Below are positions 18,299 to 27,701 of a stretch of DNA of 52,102 nucleotides, one piece after another. Made by a program: the position numbers and the translations under genes. Source of the stretch: Clostridiales bacterium (GTDB lineage: Bacteria; Bacillota; Clostridia; Christensenellales; Aristaeellaceae); assembly GCA_015056315.1 (NCBI GenBank), contig SVGN01000018.1, positions 1-52,102 of the forward strand. The letters are read 5' to 3'. The notes beneath the pieces were generated by a model. It searched no databases and was not told the DNA's origin. It saw only the letters and a list, made by a program, of their open reading frames with translations. The stretch's first letter is position 1. Each line of letters starts with the position of its first letter.

Positions 18299-19273
18299 AT
18301 GAAAAAACAGGATCCGAATCGTATCGCTGCGCTGGTGCTGGCGGCATTTGCAGGGCTTTCCGCCGGGCTGCTGCTGCCCGGGCCGGACAGGTGGACGGGC
18401 TTGACCGAAGCCAACGAGGCGGCGGTGGTGGAGGCCTTCTCCATCTCGCCCATCGGCGGGGAGACAAGCATGGAGATGTCCGCGCCGCCGGCGGTGTCGG
18501 AAACACCGGCTGCGCTGCTGCCTGTTCAAACACCCGCGCCGCTGCCCTCGCCGGAGGAAACGCCGTTGCCCACCCCGGCCCCGGATGCCGCCGCTTTTTC
18601 CATCACACTGCTCAGTACCCAGCCGCCCAAAGAGTCGGGCAGCATCCTCATCTATCATACCCATACCTACGAGGCCTACGAGCAGAGCGAGCTGCGCTAT
18701 CAGGAGACCGAGAAATGGCGCACTGCCGACCCGGCCTGCAACATGATCCGGGTGGGGGAGGAGCTGGCAGCCTTGCTCCGTGGCCTTGGCTACCGGGTGG
18801 TACACGATACCACCGCCTTTGAGCCGCCCGAACTGAGCAGCGCCTACAGCCGCTCCCTAACCATGCTGGAAGAGCGCATCGCAGCGGGGGAGAGCTACGA
18901 TCTCTATATAGACCTGCACCGGGATGCCTATGTGGAGGGGCAGGCGGGCAGCAACACCGTTCAGGCGGGCGGCACGGCTGTGGCCAAGCTGATGCTGCTC
19001 ATCGGCAAGGGCGAAGGGTATACCGGCACAGGCTACGACCAAAAGCCCGATTGGGAGGCAAATCTGCAGGTGGCACAGGCCATTACCGATGCGCTCAACG
19101 AGCAGCTGGAGGGGCTTGGCAAGAATGTACGGCTCAAGTCCGGCAGGTTCAACCAGCATGTGGATACGGGCTGTGTGCTGGTGGAGGTGGGCAACAACCG
19201 AAACTCTCTTACCGAAGCGCTGGCGGCCATGCCATATCTGGCCGATGCCATCCACCGCACGCTGAGCCCTTAG
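18299..19273 (+). CDS. spoIIP: Stage II sporulation protein P (peptidoglycan amidase/endopeptidase)
   Basis: Part of the SpoIID-SpoIIM-SpoIIP machine that thins septal peptidoglycan and drives engulfment in the mother cell. The 324-residue protein has one N-terminal membrane anchor (about 9-24), a Pro/Ala/Thr-rich linker to about residue 100, and the catalytic domain with IYHTHTYEAY, DLHRDA and EVGNNRNSLTEA. These carry the His and Glu zinc ligands of the family. The start at 18299 is supported by AAAGGGGG 10-17 bases upstream; a GTG at 18272 is in frame but has no binding site. Likely cotranscribed with gpr, although Bacillus spoIIP also has its own compartment-specific promoters. Confidence 0.93.
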   Translation: MKKQDPNRIAALVLAAFAGLSAGLLLPGPDRWTGLTEANEAAVVEAFSISPIGGETSMEMSAPPAVSETPAALLPVQTPAPLPSPEETPLPTPAPDAAAFSITLLSTQPPKESGSILIYHTHTYEAYEQSELRYQETEKWRTADPACNMIRVGEELAALLRGLGYRVVHDTTAFEPPELSSAYSRSLTMLEERIAAGESYDLYIDLHRDAYVEGQAGSNTVQAGGTAVAKLMLLIGKGEGYTGTGYDQKPDWEANLQVAQAITDALNEQLEGLGKNVRLKSGRFNQHVDTGCVLVEVGNNRNSLTEALAAMPYLADAIHRTLSP

Positions 19274-19285
19274 AATTTGTTGCAC

Positions 19286-19314
19286 TTGAAAAACCGCCGT
19301 GCAACAGGTATAAT
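19286..19314 (+). promoter_or_regulatory. Sigma-A promoter of murI
   Basis: TTGAAA at 19286-19291, a 17-base spacer and a perfect TATAAT at 19309-19314. Confidence 0.8.
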
Positions 19315-19335
19315 GGCTTTCGGAGGTGGAGAGAA

Positions 19336-20106
19336 GTGACGGATCGTCCCGTGGGAATGCTGGACAGCGGTCTTGGCGGCATCAGTGTGCTGGCACAGGC
19401 GCTTCGGGCGCTGCCCCGGGAGAACTTTGTCTATTTTGGCGATACCGCCAACATCCCCTACGGCGATAAGGAGCCCGAAGAGGTTCTCCGCCTCACCCGT
19501 CTGGGGGTGGACAGGCTCATCGGTCATGGATGCAAGGCCATCGTTATTGCCTGCAACACCGCCACCAGCGTGGCTGCCCAGCAGCTGCGCAGCGAATTGA
19601 GCCTGCCGGTGATCGGCATCGAGCCTGCGCTCAAGCCAGCCTCCCTTTTGCCGGGCGAGGGGCAGATCCTCGTGCTGGCAACGCAGGTAACGCTCCGCCT
19701 GCCCAAGTTTCACGCATTGATGGAGCTCTACGGAGACCATGCCACCCCGGTGCCCTGCTCCGGCCTGATGGAGTGCGTGGAGGCGGGGCAGCTGGAGGGC
19801 GAGCGGGTAGAGAACCTCCTTCGGGAGCTGCTCTCGCCCTATCTGCAAACGCCCATCAAGGCGGTGGTGCTGGGCTGCACCCATTACCCCTTCCTGAAGA
19901 AAGCCATTGCGGCAATCCTGCCGCCGGGCACCCCTCTGGTAGACGGCAATGCGGGCACGGCCCGGCAGTTGGCCAGAAGGCTCAAAGAAGAGGGGCTGGA
20001 GGCCCCGCCGGAGCATGTGGGCGGCAGTGTCACCTTCCTCAGCTCCTCTCCCGGGCAGGAGGAACGTATGCAGAACATGCTTCAAATGGCGCTGGAGAGG
20101 CTCTGA
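19336..20106 (+). CDS. murI: Glutamate racemase
   Basis: Interconverts L- and D-glutamate for peptidoglycan synthesis in the cytoplasm. Both catalytic cysteines are present, Cys73 in IACNTAT and Cys180 in GCTHYPF, as are the Asp10-Ser11 pair in LDSGLGG and the FGDTANIPYG segment. Length is 256 residues. The start is a GTG at 19336, chosen because GGAGGTG lies 7 bases upstream and the family N-terminus begins there; the frame is open far upstream but overlaps spoIIP and the promoter. A sigma-A promoter precedes it, so it is expressed vegetatively unlike the sporulation genes before it. Confidence 0.95.
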   Translation: MTDRPVGMLDSGLGGISVLAQALRALPRENFVYFGDTANIPYGDKEPEEVLRLTRLGVDRLIGHGCKAIVIACNTATSVAAQQLRSELSLPVIGIEPALKPASLLPGEGQILVLATQVTLRLPKFHALMELYGDHATPVPCSGLMECVEAGQLEGERVENLLRELLSPYLQTPIKAVVLGCTHYPFLKKAIAAILPPGTPLVDGNAGTARQLARRLKEEGLEAPPEHVGGSVTFLSSSPGQEERMQNMLQMALERL

Positions 20107-20159
20107 GCGCCCACCAACGATGAACGCGGCACGGCCGCAAACGAAAGGTACGAACGATC

Positions 20160-21257
20160 ATGAAAAAAGTGATGCTCATTTTCGGCACCCGTCCCGAAGC
20201 GATCAAAATGTGCCCCCTGGTGCTGGAACTGAACAATCATCCCCATTTCGAAACGGTGGTCTGCGTTACCGGTCAGCACCGGCAGATGCTGGACCAGATC
20301 CTGGAGTGCTTCCATGTGGAGCCCAAGTACGACCTGTGCATCATGCAGCCCAAGCAGACCCTTTTTGATGTGACCATCAACATCCTGAGCCGCCTCAAGG
20401 AGATCCTTGAAGTGGAAAAGCCGGATGTGGTACTGGTGCACGGCGATACCTCCACCGCCTTTGTAACGGCGCTGGCCTGCTTCTATATGCAGATCCCCGT
20501 GGGCCATGTGGAGGCGGGGCTTCGTACCTACAACCTGTACTCGCCCTTCCCGGAGGAGTTCAATCGTCAGGCGGTGGATCTGATCACCCGCTTCTATTTC
20601 GCTCCCACCGAGATGAGCCGCGATAATCTGCTCAAGGAGAACAAGCCCGCAGAGCACATCCACGTTACCGGCAACACGGTGATCGATGCCCTTGCCACCA
20701 CCGTCCGGGAGGATTATGTACACCCGGAGATCGATTGGGCCAAGGGCAGCCGTCTGGTGCTGCTTACGGCGCATCGCCGCGAGAATCTGGGCGAGCCCAT
20801 GCGGGAGATGTTCACCGCCATCCGCCGCGTGGTGGATGAGACCCCCGATGTAAAGGTGCTCTATCCCATGCACATGAACCCTGTGGTGCGGGAGATGGCC
20901 CACAGCTGCTTCGATGGACAGGAGCGCATCCATATGATCGAGCCGCTGGATGTGCTGGATTTCCACAACCTGATGGCCCGCGCCCACCTGATCCTTACCG
21001 ACAGCGGCGGCATCCAGGAGGAAGCCCCCGCCCTTGGCAAGCCGGTGCTGGTGATGCGAGACACCACCGAGCGCCCCGAGGGCGTTGCTGCAGGCACGCT
21101 CAAGCTGGTGGGCACCAGCGAGAAGGTCATCTACGAGAACGTGCGCAAGCTGCTGGACGACCCGGAAGCCTACCATCAGATGGAGCAGGCTACCAACCCC
21201 TACGGCGATGGCAAGGCCAGCCAGTACATTGCCGCCATTCTGGAAAAAGAACTGTGA
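20160..21257 (+). CDS. wecB: UDP-N-acetylglucosamine 2-epimerase (non-hydrolysing)
   Basis: Interconverts UDP-GlcNAc and UDP-ManNAc, the first step to ManNAc-containing wall polymers or capsule. At 365 residues it has the standard length and the GT-B fold signature blocks: GTRPEAIKM at 9-17, HGDTSTAF, HVEAGLRT, AHRRENLGEP and DSGGIQEEAP. It lies 53 bases after murI on the same strand and may be cotranscribed, linking two cell-envelope precursor enzymes. No other UDP-ManNAc genes (wecC or tagA-like) are in the window, so the end product is unknown. A terminator follows. Confidence 0.94.
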   Translation: MKKVMLIFGTRPEAIKMCPLVLELNNHPHFETVVCVTGQHRQMLDQILECFHVEPKYDLCIMQPKQTLFDVTINILSRLKEILEVEKPDVVLVHGDTSTAFVTALACFYMQIPVGHVEAGLRTYNLYSPFPEEFNRQAVDLITRFYFAPTEMSRDNLLKENKPAEHIHVTGNTVIDALATTVREDYVHPEIDWAKGSRLVLLTAHRRENLGEPMREMFTAIRRVVDETPDVKVLYPMHMNPVVREMAHSCFDGQERIHMIEPLDVLDFHNLMARAHLILTDSGGIQEEAPALGKPVLVMRDTTERPEGVAAGTLKLVGTSEKVIYENVRKLLDDPEAYHQMEQATNPYGDGKASQYIAAILEKEL

Positions 21258-21280
21258 TCCCCGGGGGCACCGCCCCTTTA

Positions 21281-21319
21281 CCACCCGCACGGAGCATTTC
21301 TGTGCGGGTGGCTTGTTTT
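21281..21319 (+). terminator. Rho-independent terminator after wecB
   Basis: A perfect 10-bp stem CCACCCGCAC (21281-21290) / GTGCGGGTGG (21302-21311) with a CTTGTTTT tail. Confidence 0.85.
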
Positions 21320-21335
21320 GGTTTCAAAACAGGCA

Positions 21336-21364
21336 TTGCAATTGGGTTACAGCATTGTTATAAT
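21336..21364 (+). promoter_or_regulatory. Sigma-A promoter of the beta-galactosidase gene
   Basis: TTGCAA at 21336-21341, 17 bases, TATAAT at 21359-21364. The leader of about 65 bases shows no clear operator palindrome. Confidence 0.75.
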
Positions 21365-21433
21365 ATTTACAACGTAGAATTGCATTGGTACGGGTCTGCG
21401 CTTTTCTGTGCCGATTTTTGAAGGAGGATGCCC

Positions 21434-24400
21434 ATGTTCGATCTGTCCTGCCTGTATAAGCCCGAGGTGGTGCAGGTAAACCGCCTGCCCGCCGTTTCCG
21501 ACCACGATCTTTTCCGCAGCCTTTCAGAAGCGGAGGCGCAGGAGAGCAGCCTTACCCGCCTGCTGAACGGTACTTGGAAGTTTGCCTACGCCGAGCGCAT
21601 CGAAGACTGTCCCGATGGGTTTTATGCCTTGGAGCACGACAGCAGCGCATGGGCAGAGATCGCTGTGCCCGGGCATATCCAGCTGCAGGGCTACGGTACG
21701 CCCCAGTACGTGAATGTGCAGTATCCCTGGGATGGTCACCGCCGTCTGGTGCCCCCTGATTTCCCCGAGAAAAACCCCATCGGCTGCTATGTGCGCACCT
21801 TTGCCCTGCCCGAGGATTGGGCAGGCATGGGCGTTACCCTCACCTTCCACGGTGTGGAGTCGGTGCTTTTCTGCTGGGTGAACGGCCAGTTCGTCGGCTA
21901 CAGCGAGGATGGCTTCACCCCCTCCCGTTTCGATATCACCGATAAGCTGCACCCCGGCGAAAACAAGCTGGCGGTGCAGGTGTTCCGCTATGCCTCCTGC
22001 ACCTGGCTGGAGGATCAGGACTTCTGGCGCTTCAGCGGCATTTTCCGCGATGTGACGCTTTCCGCACGGCCCAAGGCCCATGTGGAGGATCTGTGCGTGC
22101 GCACCCCGTTGGAGGAACACTACCGCAAAGCCACCGTACAGGCCGAAGCCACTCTGAAGCTGGCCGAAGGCGTATGTGCAGAGGCTCATGCAGAGCTGCT
22201 GGATGCACAGGGCAGCATCGTTGCCCGGGCAGCGGCTGTACCTGCCTGCGAAAAACTGTATTTTGAGCTGCCGGTGGAAGCGCCGCAGCTCTGGAGCGGC
22301 GAGACCCCGTACTTGTATACCCTCCGCATCACACTTACCGAGGGCGATAACGTGCTGGAGGTGGCCCAGACCGAAGTGGGTCTGCGGCAGGTGGAGATCC
22401 GGGAGGGCATACTGCTGCTCAATGGCCGCCGCTTGCGCCTCAGGGGCACCAACCGCCACGAATTCTGCGCCGAGAGCGGCCGCTGCATCACCGAGGAGCA
22501 TATGCTGGAGGATATCCGGCAGATCAAGCGCAGCAACATCAATGCCGTGCGCACCAGCCATTACCCCAACAGCAGCCTGTGGTACAAGCTCTGCGACCGC
22601 TACGGCATCTACCTGATCGACGAAGCCAACATGGAGACCCACGGCACCTGGCAGACCGGCGGCCAGTACAAGGGCGGCCCGGTGCCCGGTGATAACGCCA
22701 TGTGGCTGCCTGTGGTGCTGGATCGTGCCAACAGCATGCAGCAGCGGGATAAGAACCACCCCTCCGTGCTCATCTGGTCCTGCGGCAACGAGAGCTTCGG
22801 CGGCAGCGTGATCTGGGAAATGTCCCGGCAGATGCGCCGCACCGATCCTACCCGCCCGGTGCATTACGAGGGCGTAGCCAACGATCAGCGCTACCCCGAT
22901 ACCACCGACCTGACCAGCCGCATGTATACCCATGCCTGCGATATCCCCGCCCTGATCGAAGCCACGCCCGATAAGCCCTTCGTGCTCTGTGAATACGCAC
23001 ACGCCATGGGCAACAGCTGCGGCGCCCTGCACAAGTATCTGGCGCTGGAGGAGGCTTACCCCCAGTATGCCGGTGCCTTTGTGTGGGATTATGTGGATCA
23101 GGCCCTGTGGGTGACCGCCCCCAACGGCAAAAAGCGCCTTGCCTACGGCGGCGATTTTGGCGACCGGCCCCATGACGGCGAGTTCTGCGGCAATGGCCTG
23201 GTCTTTGCCGACCGTACCCCCACCCCCAAGCTGATGGAGGTGCGCTGGCAGTACCAGCCGGTGCGCATCCTGCCCGATGCGTCCGGTGTGCTTTTGAAGA
23301 ACTACGCGCTTTTTGCCAACACGAACCGCTACGACCTGCGCTGGCAGCTTCTGAAGAATGGTGAGGCGATGGCAAGCGGCGTGATCGAAGCGCCGGATGT
23401 ACCCGCAGGCCGTGAACGCCACCTGCCCATCTCTCTGCCGCAGATGGAGCAGGATGGCGAATATGTGCTCTCCTGCGGCCTTTACCTGCGCAACGCCACC
23501 GATTGGGCGGATACCGATTTCGAACTGATGCATGGCCACAGCGTGCTCAAAGCCGCCAAGCCTGCCGGTGCAGAGGCAAAGCCCGTGCACACCGAGCTTA
23601 CCGACTACAATCTTTCCCTGACGGATGAGCGAGTCCGCATCATGCTGAACATGGGCAGCGGTCTGCTCTCCTTCAAGGGCCATGAGGGCGAAGAGATCCT
23701 GATGACCCAGCCCCAGCTGAGCCTGTTCCGTGCCCCCACCGATAACGATCGGGGCTGCGGCGGCAACCGGGATGATGCCTTCTGGCTGGGCGTGTGCCTG
23801 GCAGCCCGCCCCGGCCCGCTGGCCTGGCCGGAGGACCCCGAAAACCACCCTGCCAATAAGGCATACCGCTGGCAGCTGCCCTACACCGGCGGCGCTTACG
23901 CCGATGTTACCTACACCGCCCTTGGCGCAGGCCGCCTGAAGGTAGACTTCAGCTACCACGGTGCAGAAAACCTGCCCCCGCTGGGTGCGGTGGGTCTCAG
24001 CTTCCGTCTGCCGCTGGGCATGGATCGGGTCGCTTACTACGGCCTTGGCCCTCAGGAGACCTACCCTGACCGCAAAATGGGCGGCAAGCTGGCGCTGCAC
24101 CACACCACCGCCGGGCAGAGCTACACCCCCTACCTGCGCCCCCAGGAGTGCGGTGCCCACGAGGAGGTGCGCTTTGCCACCATCACCGATGAGCATGGCT
24201 ACGGCATTCGTCTTACGGCCCTGGAGAACCCCTTCAGCCTTTCCGTGCTGCCCTGGAGCGCTATGGAGCTGACCGCCGCCCGCCACCCGGATGAGCTGGC
24301 AGACCCCACCTACACCTATGTGGATATCGCCTGCTGCCGCAGAGGCGTTGGCGGCGACGACAGCTGGGGCAGCCCGGTGCACCCCGAATACTGCCTGCCC

Positions 24401-24445
24401 TCCGACAGGGACTATGCATTCAGCTTTGTTCTGGAACTGGCATAA
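21434..24445 (+). CDS. lacZ: Beta-galactosidase, glycoside hydrolase family 2 (LacZ type)
   Basis: Hydrolyses lactose and other beta-galactosides in the cytoplasm. The 1003-residue protein has the five-domain LacZ architecture: jelly-roll sugar-binding domain, Ig-like domain, TIM barrel, second Ig-like domain and the C-terminal Bgal small-chain domain. The acid/base is Glu453 in SCGNESFGG and the nucleophile is Glu520 in CEYAHAMGNS; GTNRHEF and TSHYPNSS of the barrel are present. The ATG at 21428 touches the ribosome binding site AGGAGG, so the ATG at 21434, six bases from it, is preferred. It has its own promoter and no lac permease nearby. Confidence 0.95.
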   Translation: MFDLSCLYKPEVVQVNRLPAVSDHDLFRSLSEAEAQESSLTRLLNGTWKFAYAERIEDCPDGFYALEHDSSAWAEIAVPGHIQLQGYGTPQYVNVQYPWDGHRRLVPPDFPEKNPIGCYVRTFALPEDWAGMGVTLTFHGVESVLFCWVNGQFVGYSEDGFTPSRFDITDKLHPGENKLAVQVFRYASCTWLEDQDFWRFSGIFRDVTLSARPKAHVEDLCVRTPLEEHYRKATVQAEATLKLAEGVCAEAHAELLDAQGSIVARAAAVPACEKLYFELPVEAPQLWSGETPYLYTLRITLTEGDNVLEVAQTEVGLRQVEIREGILLLNGRRLRLRGTNRHEFCAESGRCITEEHMLEDIRQIKRSNINAVRTSHYPNSSLWYKLCDRYGIYLIDEANMETHGTWQTGGQYKGGPVPGDNAMWLPVVLDRANSMQQRDKNHPSVLIWSCGNESFGGSVIWEMSRQMRRTDPTRPVHYEGVANDQRYPDTTDLTSRMYTHACDIPALIEATPDKPFVLCEYAHAMGNSCGALHKYLALEEAYPQYAGAFVWDYVDQALWVTAPNGKKRLAYGGDFGDRPHDGEFCGNGLVFADRTPTPKLMEVRWQYQPVRILPDASGVLLKNYALFANTNRYDLRWQLLKNGEAMASGVIEAPDVPAGRERHLPISLPQMEQDGEYVLSCGLYLRNATDWADTDFELMHGHSVLKAAKPAGAEAKPVHTELTDYNLSLTDERVRIMLNMGSGLLSFKGHEGEEILMTQPQLSLFRAPTDNDRGCGGNRDDAFWLGVCLAARPGPLAWPEDPENHPANKAYRWQLPYTGGAYADVTYTALGAGRLKVDFSYHGAENLPPLGAVGLSFRLPLGMDRVAYYGLGPQETYPDRKMGGKLALHHTTAGQSYTPYLRPQECGAHEEVRFATITDEHGYGIRLTALENPFSLSVLPWSAMELTAARHPDELADPTYTYVDIACCRRGVGGDDSWGSPVHPEYCLPSDRDYAFSFVLELA

Positions 24446-24495
24446 ATACAAATGTGGTTTTACCATCAAACCATCACGATACAGGAGGTACTTTC

Positions 24496-25656
24496 ATGAA
24501 GAACACCCGCAAACTGCTCGCTGTGCTGCTCGCCGCTGCGCTGCTCCTGGCCTTTGCCGCCCCCGCTTTGGCCGAATACGGCTTTGAGCGGCTCTATGTA
24601 AACGGTGTGGATGCCACCAAGGTGCACCTGCGCCAGCAGGCCACCACTGCCTCTGCCTCGCTGGGCCTTATCTACAGCGGCACTGAGGTCAAGGTGCTTT
24701 CCCGCGACTTCCCCGGCTGGATCCAGATCCAGATCGGCAGCGAAACGGGCTTTATGAGTGCCAAGTACCTCTCTCAGGTGCAGCCGGAGTCCAAGGCCCC
24801 GGTGGCCTATGTGTACAACCCCAACAGCAGCTGGTCGTACCTGCGCAGCGGTGCCGACCGGGAGGCTCAGGATGTGGGCCGTCTTTATAACGACGAGATC
24901 GTCTACGTACTGGGCGAGCTGGAAAGCGGCTGGAGCTATGTGCAGCGCGGTGCCCAGTCCGGCTTTGTGGTCAGCGACTTCCTGCGCAGCAATCTCCAGC
25001 AGGGTACGCAACAGGGCACCCAGCAGCCCTCCGGCACCGATTACAGCAGGATCCCCGTGCCCAACCCCAGCATGCAGGTGATGGGCCACACCTCCGCAGG
25101 CGATGCCATCTACTGCTTCATCGCCCCGGATAATGCCCAGTCGCTGTACTTTGTTGCCCCTGAAGGCGAGCATGCCGTGTACCGCGAGGATGTCAACTTC
25201 GACGGCCAGCCGGATCTGGCTGTGAACACCATCTCCGGCACCAGCAACCACTTCTTTGTGCTGTTTGTGCGCAGCGGCTCCATGTATGTGCCGGTGCAGG
25301 TGCCTCAGCTGGGCTACGACCTGTGCAACTACCAGCTCTACCCGCAGCAGAAGCTGCTCCTTTCCAGCGCCAATAACGGTGCAGCCGGTGCCTACCACGA
25401 TAAGGCCATCTTCCGCTGGAACGGTGCGGAGCTGGTGCTGGTGCGCCGCGCCACCGCCGAAATGCCTGTGGATGATTATGACCAGAACGGCCTTATCATT
25501 TCCGCGGCCAACCCCCAGCTGCTCAAGATCCGCGTGGTGGATTACACCTCCGGCACCTTCGAGGGCACTGTGCTCTACGAAAATGTGATCCTTCTGGCCG
25601 GTGCCGAGAGCAATATGCAGGTGGAGGAAGCCGCCTTCTGGCAGGATCTGCGCTGA
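24496..25656 (+). CDS. Secreted protein with two bacterial SH3 domains
   Basis: The 386-residue protein begins with a clear Sec signal peptide (charged start, hydrophobic core, ALA cleavage site near residue 26). Two SH3b-like domains follow at about 28-95 and 100-165; the first has the VHLRQQATTASASLGLI pattern and both end in GFV/GFM-type strands. A short Gln/Thr-rich linker (about 168-182) leads to a C-terminal domain with DVNFDGQPDL, which resembles a calcium-binding EF/FG-GAP loop. SH3b domains usually bind peptidoglycan peptides. GGAGGT 6 bases upstream sets the start. It lies 50 bases after lacZ and ends at a strong terminator. The function of the C-terminal domain is unknown. Confidence 0.82.
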   Translation: MKNTRKLLAVLLAAALLLAFAAPALAEYGFERLYVNGVDATKVHLRQQATTASASLGLIYSGTEVKVLSRDFPGWIQIQIGSETGFMSAKYLSQVQPESKAPVAYVYNPNSSWSYLRSGADREAQDVGRLYNDEIVYVLGELESGWSYVQRGAQSGFVVSDFLRSNLQQGTQQGTQQPSGTDYSRIPVPNPSMQVMGHTSAGDAIYCFIAPDNAQSLYFVAPEGEHAVYREDVNFDGQPDLAVNTISGTSNHFFVLFVRSGSMYVPVQVPQLGYDLCNYQLYPQQKLLLSSANNGAAGAYHDKAIFRWNGAELVLVRRATAEMPVDDYDQNGLIISAANPQLLKIRVVDYTSGTFEGTVLYENVILLAGAESNMQVEEAAFWQDLR

Positions 25657-25676
25657 ACCAAAAGAGCAAAATGAGA

Positions 25677-25714
25677 AGCACCGCTTTGGGCAACGGCTCA
25701 AAGCGGTGCTTTTT
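25677..25714 (+). terminator. Rho-independent terminator after the SH3 protein gene
   Basis: A 12-bp perfect stem at 25677-25688 and 25699-25710 followed by TTTTT. It lies between convergent genes and may also act for the minus-strand gene ending at 25727. Confidence 0.9.
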
Positions 25715-25726
25715 GGCTGTAATGTT

Positions 25727-27505
25727 TTACTTCTCGGGCAGGGTGGCCAGCACCATGCCCCGTGCCTTGCCGATAAACTCAGTATGGGCGGGGTTGAAGG
25801 GGAAGCGCTCCTCGTAGTCCTTCAGCTGCTCGCACAGCTCCCGCATCCGGGCCAGGCGCTTTTCCTTTTCCGGGTCGGCAGCGGTGGTCAGCGTGCCGTT
25901 TGCATAACGCTCCAGCAGCGCTTCGGGGCTGTCGGCCGTGGCGGTCATTCGGGTGTGCTCCGCGCTCAGCGCCAGCAGCTCTTTGATCAGCTGCATGGAA
26001 GCATCGAACAGCTTGGTATGCTGAGCGCTCACTGCATCGACTGCCTCCCGCTGCAGGTCTTCGGCCATTTTGCTGCGGTGGGCGGCTTCATGCTCATCCT
26101 TTGTGTTGCTGCAGAACAGCTTCAGGATCTCTGCCGCCTGGTCGGTCTGCTGATCCAGACTCACCGTCAGCAGCCTCAGAAACAGCTCCCGGAGCCTTGT
26201 ATGCGCCGGGTTCCGCTGCTCCTTTGTGAGCAGCGGCTCCAAACGCTGCAAAACCTCGTCGATGCGGCTCTTCAGCCTGCGGAAGCCCCGCTTCCAATCG
26301 GCTTCGATCAGTAAAGATTCCGTCTCCAGTACGCGCAGATCCTTTTCTTCGTAGTCTCTCAGCGTATCCTGCATATGCAGCCTTCTGCCCCTCAGGCAGA
26401 GCCATTGATCCGCAGCCTGCCGCAGATGCTCCCGCTGGGCGGTCTTCCGGTGCATGGCATAGGCGCAGAGACCTGCGTAGTAGCGTGCGGTCTCTTCGTC
26501 GTAGTGGCGAATGTCGCCGGTAACGGGGTCGATGAAGCGCTCCTCGATGCGCCCACGGCTCAGGGCGATCACACGCTCGCAGATGCTCTGGGCCTGCAGA
26601 TACTGTTCATCGCTTGCGTAGCCCTCTTCGATGCCCTGCGAAAGCCGTTGCAGCCATGTAACATCCAATGCGCAATAGGTCAGATCGGTCTCCATCCAGA
26701 GCATGGCGCATTTCAGGTAGCGCTGCCAGATGTAGCCGCAATCCCGGCAGCGGCGGGTCAGCTGCTCCAAATAGACTGCATCCCCCAGGGAGGAACGCAG
26801 CTTATCCAGCACCTGCCCGATCTGCTCATGGTCGTGAGCCCCATTCTTGCAAAGGCGCAGGGTCAGGGTGTCCAGCTTGTGCTTCAGCTCGTTCAGTGTG
26901 GCCTCCTCAACAGGGGTCAGCCTGCTGCGGGGCCGCAGATCCATGGGCAGCCTGGGGGCGGCGGGGGAGGCTTCCTCCGGCTGGCTTTGCAGCTTGTTGA
27001 GCAGCTCCTCCAGCTTTGCAAGCCCGGCGGGATCCTTGCCGCCTGCGGCGGCAGCCGAACGCCGGTCCGCATCCATCATTTCCAGATAGTTGCGCACAAA
27101 GGCATCCAGATCGCTGCGGGATTGGCGTATCTTTGCAGCCTGGCAGTTGTAGCTCACATATTTGCGGGAGGAGATATCCGCCGGGAGCGTATTCGCCTCC
27201 ACGCCCTCTTCTTTGATAAGAATGACAGGCTTTTTCAGCGCATCGGCCAGACCCAGCTCGTAGTACACATTGCAGTTGGGGTAGCTTACATCCACGATGC
27301 ACAGGTCGGCCTCCCGTATGCACTGGATCACATCCATGCCGATGTGGTTGGAGCTGGCGTTCTCATCCCCGCGCAGGTAGCGCAGGCTGTTCCTGCTCAG
27401 CACAGGGATCACCAGCATATCGTACACCTCGTTGGCGCGCAGGTTCACCTCGCTGCCCGGAGTGCCGATGGGGGTGATGAAAAAACAGCTGTATGGTTCG
27501 TTCAC
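25727..27505 (-). CDS. TIR/nucleoside-deoxyribosyltransferase-like N-terminal domain with long helical C-terminal region
   Basis: The 592-residue protein starts with a Rossmann-like domain (about 1-140) of the kind that unites TIR-like and nucleoside 2-deoxyribosyltransferase proteins: CFFITPIGTPGSE at 7-19, then ADLCIVDVS at 66-74 and NVYYELGLADALKKP at 79-93, with Glu83 in the catalytic-glutamate position. A low-complexity linker at about 150-200 is followed by 390 residues of charged helices that look like TPR or solenoid repeats, with a Cys-rich spot RRCRDCGYIW. Such fusions occur as NAD-cleaving effectors in antiviral defence, but also as uncharacterised chromosomal proteins. The start is a GTG with GGAG 9-12 bases upstream. 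It is monocistronic. Confidence 0.7.
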   Translation of the reverse strand: MNEPYSCFFITPIGTPGSEVNLRANEVYDMLVIPVLSRNSLRYLRGDENASSNHIGMDVIQCIREADLCIVDVSYPNCNVYYELGLADALKKPVILIKEEGVEANTLPADISSRKYVSYNCQAAKIRQSRSDLDAFVRNYLEMMDADRRSAAAAGGKDPAGLAKLEELLNKLQSQPEEASPAAPRLPMDLRPRSRLTPVEEATLNELKHKLDTLTLRLCKNGAHDHEQIGQVLDKLRSSLGDAVYLEQLTRRCRDCGYIWQRYLKCAMLWMETDLTYCALDVTWLQRLSQGIEEGYASDEQYLQAQSICERVIALSRGRIEERFIDPVTGDIRHYDEETARYYAGLCAYAMHRKTAQREHLRQAADQWLCLRGRRLHMQDTLRDYEEKDLRVLETESLLIEADWKRGFRRLKSRIDEVLQRLEPLLTKEQRNPAHTRLRELFLRLLTVSLDQQTDQAAEILKLFCSNTKDEHEAAHRSKMAEDLQREAVDAVSAQHTKLFDASMQLIKELLALSAEHTRMTATADSPEALLERYANGTLTTAADPEKEKRLARMRELCEQLKDYEERFPFNPAHTEFIGKARGMVLATLPEK

Positions 27506-27543
27506 GGCGATGGCTCCGTTTCTTGTGTGTTATCTGTTGGTTC

Positions 27544-27573
27544 ATTATCCCACAGGGCTCGGGCATTTGTCAA
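27544..27573 (-). promoter_or_regulatory. Sigma-A promoter of the TIR-like gene
   Basis: On the minus strand, TTGACA (27573-27568), an 18-base spacer and GATAAT (27549-27544). The leader is about 35 bases. Confidence 0.7.
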
Positions 27574-27598
27574 CCGAACGCACAGGGCGCTTTTTCGG

Positions 27599-27626
27599 TT
27601 GCTATCGGGCCTATCTGTGGTATACT
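27599..27626 (+). promoter_or_regulatory. Possible sigma-A promoter of the oxidoreductase gene
   Basis: TTGCTA at 27599-27604, 16 bases and TATACT at 27621-27626. The -35 is weak. Confidence 0.45.
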
Positions 27627-27701
27627 GGTGGCAGCAACAAAAGAGGATGGCGCACAGGCGGCAGCATTGCACCGTGCGCTGCAGAAGAAGGAGGCAGCAG
27701 A

